64,000 nucleotides of DNA from Tetragonia tetragonoides (Eukaryota; Streptophyta; Magnoliopsida; Caryophyllales; Aizoaceae): positions 10,563,001 through 10,627,000 of the forward strand of contig CM076143.1 of NCBI GenBank assembly GCA_038025085.1, given 5' to 3'. Below are positions 59,654 through 64,000 of the stretch, one piece after another. The position numbers and the translations under genes are program-made. Numbering within the stretch: the first letter of the stretch is position 1; the number at the start of each line of letters is the position of its first letter. Below the pieces are notes generated by a model that was not told the origin of the DNA, did not search any database, and was given only the letters and a program-made list of their open reading frames with translations.

Positions 59654-59887
59654 TTACACGGCACAAGACATCGTTGGTGCAGTAGACGAAAAATTGGTAT
59701 TCATTTGTTGGAGAGCTGCATCATGATGGTGGTGGTGGCGGTGGTGGTCCGGCCCTTTTGAGGAAGCAGGTACGGCAACCCCGTGATGGCCGGAGCAAAA
59801 CTTATGTAGGAGGGCAAATGTTAATACGAGGACGAGAAAGATAACCCATATGATCAAAGCCATAGTAAAACTAATAGGAGGTCCCAT
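59654..59887 (-). CDS. Small His-rich single-span membrane protein, unknown
   Basis: A 77-residue ORF starting MGPPISFTMALIIWVIFLVL, with one strong hydrophobic segment at residues 7-27, followed by HKFCSGHHG and a His run (HHRHHHHH) around residues 48-56. A TATA box CTATATATAAG on the minus strand (59958-59968) lies about 70 bp upstream of the ATG, supporting a real gene. A signal anchor or cleavable signal peptide with a short metal-binding-like tail is the likely layout. I do not recognise the family. A diverged tandem copy lies at 60898-61140. Confidence 0.6.
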   Translation of the reverse strand: MGPPISFTMALIIWVIFLVLVLTFALLHKFCSGHHGVAVPASSKGPDHHRHHHHHDAALQQMNTNFSSTAPTMSCAV

Positions 59888-59957
59888 TACTTTGATTGCT
59901 TGCTTGTGAATTTGCTTAATGTATGCTTGTTTTTGTGCATCTCCTTAGCTTCTTTAG

Positions 59958-59968
59958 CTTATATATAG
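59958..59968 (-). promoter_or_regulatory. TATA box of the small membrane-protein gene
   Basis: CTATATATAAG read on the minus strand, about 70 bp before the ATG at 59887. An equivalent box lies at 61235-61245 upstream of the duplicate. Sequence similarity between the copies extends past the TATA box (ACTTCTT, ATGTTCCAACGTT). Confidence 0.6.
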
Positions 59969-60589
59969 CCTATATGAAACGCGTATGATACTTCTTCTTG
60001 TTTTGCTCTCAACTCTTATGGGGTTGAAATGTTCCAACGTTGGTTATGTAGAGGTCTTCAGAATTTTGAAGCGTTGAAGAAATGGGTCAACTTGTTGCAT
60101 TTAGTAGACTATTTATTCTACTCCGTATTTGTGTGTATTTGATAATCATTGCTTATTCATGCTCCAGGTGAGATAAGTTACGTTTGGTGAGCTGTTATAT
60201 TGTTAAGAGAGGCAATCCAAACTAATACTACTTCTAAGAATAGTAGATTAGAATGTAATGTTTACGAGGAGTCTCCAAAATTCCATTCAAGTGTCCTGTT
60301 TACTCTCTTTAAAACCTCACTTTGAATTTTAAAATGACCAATTACAATTAACATAATATGTCTGAGAAGCCAAATTAGGCAAAGAATGAGAGCTAATAGT
60401 CGGATCAATAAAATAATTATTTTTAAAAATATCATTTATGTCCCACAATATTTACACTAGCTAGTGCACTTGATCAACAACGGACCTTCAAATTAGTTAA
60501 CTAATGGAAAGGATCCTCTCTCATTCCATACTAATCCTTTCAAATCTGTCATAAATCTTTTTGCTGTTGACATTGTAGTTGGTCAGTTT
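59969..60589. other. Upstream region and spacer, no gene
   Basis: The duplicated promoter block ends near 60075 (ATGTTCCAACGTTGG, TATGTAGAGGTCTTCAG). After that I see AT-rich DNA without ORFs or repeats. Confidence 0.45.
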
Positions 60590-60599
60590 AGGGAACAAC

Positions 60600-60745
60600 T
60601 TTTTGTGGAAGTTGACACTAGCCCTCCTTGTACCTTGTTGGTAGGAACCTTACATTTAGTTGCCCAAGGTCAGGGGTTCAAGGGCTGGTAAGAGAGAAGG
60701 GAAGAGAGAGAGAAAATGAGGTATTCTAAAATACCTCTCTTTTTA
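60600..60745 (+). repeat. SINE-like or duplicated segment, copy 2
   Basis: Second copy of 59389-59530, with the same block order: TTTTTGTGGAAGTTG, GTTGGTAGGAACC, GGGGTTCAAGGGCTGG, a GA-rich part, and GAGGTATTCTAAAATACCT. Confidence 0.45.
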
Positions 60746-60897
60746 GAAAGGAGCAAGAAATCAAACTGAAAAAGAAGATCAAATTACATTTTAATTCTTC
60801 ATATATATACTTTAGTAACACACCAATTCATCTTTAATAAGAAACATAATAAAAAGAGGAAATGAAGTACAGTACTACAGTATTATTTTACACGGCA

Positions 60898-61140
60898 CTA
60901 GAAGTCTAGAGTAAACATCATCTTTGGTGCACTAGACGCATATACAGGACCTGCACCATGGTGGTTGTAGTGGTGGTGGGCTGGCCATCCCGAGGACGGT
61001 TGATTGGCAACGTCAAACGGGTTCGGCCACCCCGCAATTGCGGAGGCAATACATCCGTAGGAGTTAGGACGGCCGAGGCAAAAGCGAGGACGAAGAAGAC
61101 AGGAAGCTATGATGATGAACACATTAAGAGGAGGTGTCAT
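60898..61140 (-). pseudogene. Diverged duplicate of the small His-rich gene, probably frameshifted
   Basis: ATG at 61140, then TPPLNVFIIIASCLL, and an 80-residue ORF ending in TAG. The hydrophobic segment is cut short after about eight residues in this frame. A neighbouring frame instead reads LPVFFVLAFASAVL, which aligns with the membrane span of the intact copy, so an indel after codon 13 is likely. The His cluster is reduced (AHHHYNHHG). A TATA box CTATATATAAG lies at 61235-61245. Either a pseudogene or a neofunctionalised small protein. Confidence 0.5.
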
Positions 61141-61299
61141 GGTCTCTAATTGCTTGTTAACTTGCTTAATGCAAATATGCATTTTTTTTTTGTGTGTGGC
61201 CTGTGGGTGTATATCTTCTCCTAATCTACTTTAGCTTATATATAGACTAAGAAACTAATAATGATATGTATAATATATGAAACACGTAGTATTATACTT

Positions 61300-61907
61300 C
61301 TTGTTGTGTCGCTCATTTAAGGGATTGACATGTTCCAACGTTACTCATGTAGAGTTCTTCAAAAAATGAATATATCTATATGTATTGTATAGTGATATAT
61401 ATTCTGACTTGTTGAATGTGTAATTGTGTATAAGATGTATATTCTGACTTGTTGAATGTGTAATTGTATATAAGATGTATATTCAGACTATAAGATATTA
61501 CTATTATATTATTATTACTATCATTATCATTATTGTTGTGTGTATCCCATAATCATTCAAGGTTATGTCTATGTAAGCAAAAAACAAGGATTTACAAGTC
61601 AAATTATATGTTACTGGTTGTAGTTTCAGATTGAATCACTCTTAAATGAGATTTTTTTTATTTCAATTGAGATTTTTTCAAATTGAGGTTTTTATGGATT
61701 GAGTAAAATACAAAATTACAACAAACTTCATAGATAACTGATGTAAGATAAGAGAGACTTGACTTGAATGAGTCACTTGAACATTTGATGAGCATGTCCA
61801 AAGGTTTAGTGCATCTAGGAAGGCTTATTAGCTTGTTTAATCAACGAAATCCATAATCTATGTGAGAGTTTTCTGAGCACGGACAACAAATTTTTTATTT
61901 TTATTTT
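61300..61907. other. AT-rich spacer with a short duplicated motif
   Basis: A 45 bp motif (ATATTCTGACTTGTTGAATG, then TGTAATTGT and TAAGATGT) is repeated in tandem at about 61395-61480. No ORF or gene is seen. Confidence 0.5.
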
Positions 61908-62714
61908 GGGGAATTTCAATTGGTGCTATTGTGGATATGACTTTTTCAATTGATGCCTAAAACTTTGTATCAAATCCAAGTGGTAATCCTTTGTTTGTTT
62001 AAACGTGTTCTCCGCCCTGATCTAGTGTTTTCCATTAGAAGTCCGTTACTTCCCCATTTAACCCTTATTGAAACACAGTCCTGAGACGATACCTCATGAT
62101 TACGAAGTTTGCTGTGAAGTTTCTCAGAGAGAAAGTGAAAGAAAAAAAAAGAGATAAGCATATTCGACATGGGAGTTGAAGAAGATTCGAGGGATAATTG
62201 TTATCAGTGCTGAATCCAGTGCAGGCTTCATCGTGCACCGATCCCTCACCCTATCTAACTCCACACCCACGAAAATCATCACCCTTCCTTTCCTCGACCC
62301 CCACGCCCCACCTCGCTCTCCCTCAATTTTGCCTCCCCACTCGAAATCCCATCACCACTGTCTAAAACCATCTGAATTTCCAACCACCACATCCACATCT
62401 GAAATTACCTTGCATTGTTAAGTGAATTGTAGACCGGGTTCATGGCTGCAAAGGTTAGAAGGGAAGTTGAGGCAAATTTGGGAGGGCGTTAGGGGCAATC
62501 TCGTCATTAAGTTTTGGACAAAAATGAAACCTAACAACAGATAACATCTGAACGAAGTCACGCCATTTGATTACGACAGCCATTAACGGTAAACACTGAA
62601 TAAGGCACAGAGTGCACCTTTAAACAAATAAAGGGGTACCATTTGAATTTTATACAAAGCTTTGGGCACCAATTGGAAAAGCCATAACCACAAGGGCACC
62701 AATTGGAATTCTCC
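61908..62714. mobile_element. Mutator-like element (807 bp)
   Basis: Inverted termini GGGGAATTTCAATTGGTGC and GGAGAATTCCAATTGGTGC, with similarity continuing about 100 bp (ACTTTTTCAATTG, TTTGTATCAAATCCAAGTGG, TTTGTTTAAA). The 9 bp flanks TTTTATTTT and TTTTATTCT agree at 8 of 9. The inside has a Ser/Pro/His-rich open stretch (about 62200-62420) of unknown origin. No transposase. Confidence 0.8.
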
Positions 62715-62859
62715 TTTTATTCTATTTTTATTTTTTCTTGAGGGAAGTTTGATCCAAGTAACTGAAGGAGGGAGTACTACTCCAAACCCTTCTGAGTTCT
62801 GTAATGTAGTCACTCATCTAACATCTTACACGAGGAGAGAGATAGACGAGAGCGGTGAA

Positions 62860-63382
62860 ATGGCTGCCAAAACTTCATTTGCCGGTAACTCTCTCTCTCT
62901 ATCTTAATTCCCTCTTGTTATCTCCCTTTCAATTTCAATTTCAATTTTATTATCGATTATATAGCACAAATGCAAATGCTAGAAATTTGATTCACGACCC
63001 TAAGAAATTCTTGAATTCCGTTAGGCAACAATGTAGGCTAGGGTTTACTAATATCAACCATCCTCTCTCTCTCTTCCATCAAATGACCTCTTTGCGTCCT
63101 CTCCCTTCTATCATCGATTTTAATCAACTCTTTACTGCCATTCTCAAAATGAAGAAACCCCATCAACATCACTCCACTGTTGTTTCTCTCTCCAACCTCC
63201 TTGAATTGTTAGGTCTGCCACCCGATAGCTATTCCCTCAGCATTCTTGCTAATTGTTAATGCAAATTGGCCCGTTTCGATCTTGGTTTCTCTCTCTTGGG
63301 TAAAGGACTTAAACTTGGTTACCCCCCTAATTATGTGACATTCACTACCTTACTCGACGACCTTATTTACTCTGACAAGCTG
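62860..63382 (+). pseudogene. PPR protein gene (P-class, RFL-like), 5' remnant
   Basis: Pentatricopeptide proteins bind organelle RNA. The ATG at 62860 gives MAAKTSFAGNSLSLS, then a stop. The family sequence continues in another frame after the CT microsatellite (62888-62901), indicating an indel there. The second frame has a hydrophobic/Ser-rich targeting region, then PLSLFHQMTSLRPLPSIIDF and LLGLPPDSYSLSILANC, typical PPR motifs. A TAA at 63257-63259 replaces the Tyr expected in NCYCKL. Repeats continue (FDLGFSLLGKGLKLGYPP) until the LTR element interrupts at 63383. It is dead by frameshift, stop and insertion. Confidence 0.85.
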
Positions 63383-64000
63383 TGTAACACCCCGAATTTT
63401 CGTCCAATTTAAAACCATTAAAAATCACGAGTTGCAGCGGAAAAATCCTGAAAATTTGAAGCGTCACCACCGTATTTAATGTTCAAATTAAATACGAGGC
63501 TAAAGAAAAACAAATGCTAGTGTCCCCAAACAAGCGTAATAGATAATTAAATATTAACTATCTTTTCCAACTAGACTTAAAACAATTAATCCAAATGAAA
63601 TAGAAATATTAAACTATTAATTCTCATGCAAGAGAATTAATCTCACTACAATAAATAAAAATCCCAATAAATAGAAGTTCCAAACTAAACAATAATTTAA
63701 ATGTTTTTAGAAGATATACTATCTTCTTGGCACGCCTTCACTAGCTCTACTCCTCGAGCTACAATCCTGTCAATCTACTCCCTCATATAGACAAATTCCA
63801 TATAGGTTCATCATAGGCCCACCATTGAAGAGAAATGGACAACAAACACAAGTAAAAAGAAAAATAACTAATCAGCGATGCTGAGTAATTCATAACCACA
63901 TAATCCATCTCAATCTCCAAATTTAAATCCACATGCTTAATCAAATAAAATAATAATCATGCTTTAAGAATAAAGACATCATGCTTTAAAAGTAAAGGCA
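63383..64000. mobile_element. LTR retrotransposon, first LTR portion, runs off window
   Basis: Similarity to the PPR gene ends abruptly at TGTAACACCCCGAATTTTCG, the canonical start of many plant Ty3/gypsy LTRs. The following 600 bp have no ORF and are AT-rich, as an LTR would be. The end, coding region and partner LTR are outside the window, so neither family nor direction can be fixed. Possible left target duplication bases are those just before 63383. Confidence 0.65.

Overview
This is a plant nuclear window, almost certainly from a eudicot. Its genes have many short exons and AT-rich introns, and the space between them is packed with transposable elements. Three host genes are recognisable by protein: a TruD-type pseudouridine synthase (PUS7, minus strand, 5' half only), EMC2 (ER membrane protein complex subunit 2, plus strand, complete, nine coding exons) and 40S ribosomal protein S3a/eS1 (plus strand, complete, seven coding exons). 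From memory, the Arabidopsis orthologues are neighbours on chromosome 3 (At3g04820, At3g04830, At3g04840), so a small ancestral gene block seems to be preserved here. The species cannot be named from the sequence; Caryophyllales is only a weak guess.

Layout. 1-5.4 kb: PUS7 exons with a SINE and a small hAT element in or beyond the gene. 5.4-21.3 kb: a nest of transposons. It holds a Mutator-like element close to the PUS7 start, a small hAT, a 7.2 kb coding-less LTR retrotransposon containing a solo LTR and a Harbinger-like element, and two elements sitting in TA repeats. The larger of these carries an APS-kinase gene fragment, two tRNA-like sequences and about two dozen AGTGACC-type repeats. 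21.5-27.5 kb: a decayed endogenous pararetrovirus (Caulimoviridae) with movement, coat, protease and partial reverse transcriptase regions, a duplicated 297 bp TATA-containing segment and a nested hAT. 27.5-40.6 kb: a tandem array of 3.8-3.9 kb units (three full and one partial). Each unit carries the broken 5' part of a nucleolar GTPase 2 (NUG2/NOG2-like) gene, a LINE-like 3' end, a (TA)n tract, a Helitron-like terminus and a SINE. Diagnostic differences alternate ABAB, so a dimer was probably duplicated.

41.3-53.8 kb: EMC2. Introns 1 and 3 hold SINE copies. Intron 7 (6.3 kb) holds a 3.86 kb nearly intact hAT transposon with a perfect 8 bp target duplication and a 1.1 kb Mutator-like element. 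56.0-58.4 kb: RPS3A with site II and telo-box promoter motifs. 59.6-61.3 kb: two tandem copies of a small His-rich membrane-protein gene, the second apparently frameshifted. 61.9-62.7 kb: another Mutator-like element. 62.9-64 kb: a PPR pseudogene cut by the start of an LTR retrotransposon that runs off the window.

The three conserved genes are housekeeping functions (RNA modification, membrane-protein insertion, translation) and show no operon-like relation. PUS7 and EMC2 lie head to head, now about 36 kb apart because of the inserted repeats. All intron, terminal-repeat and target-duplication calls were made by eye; no database search was possible.
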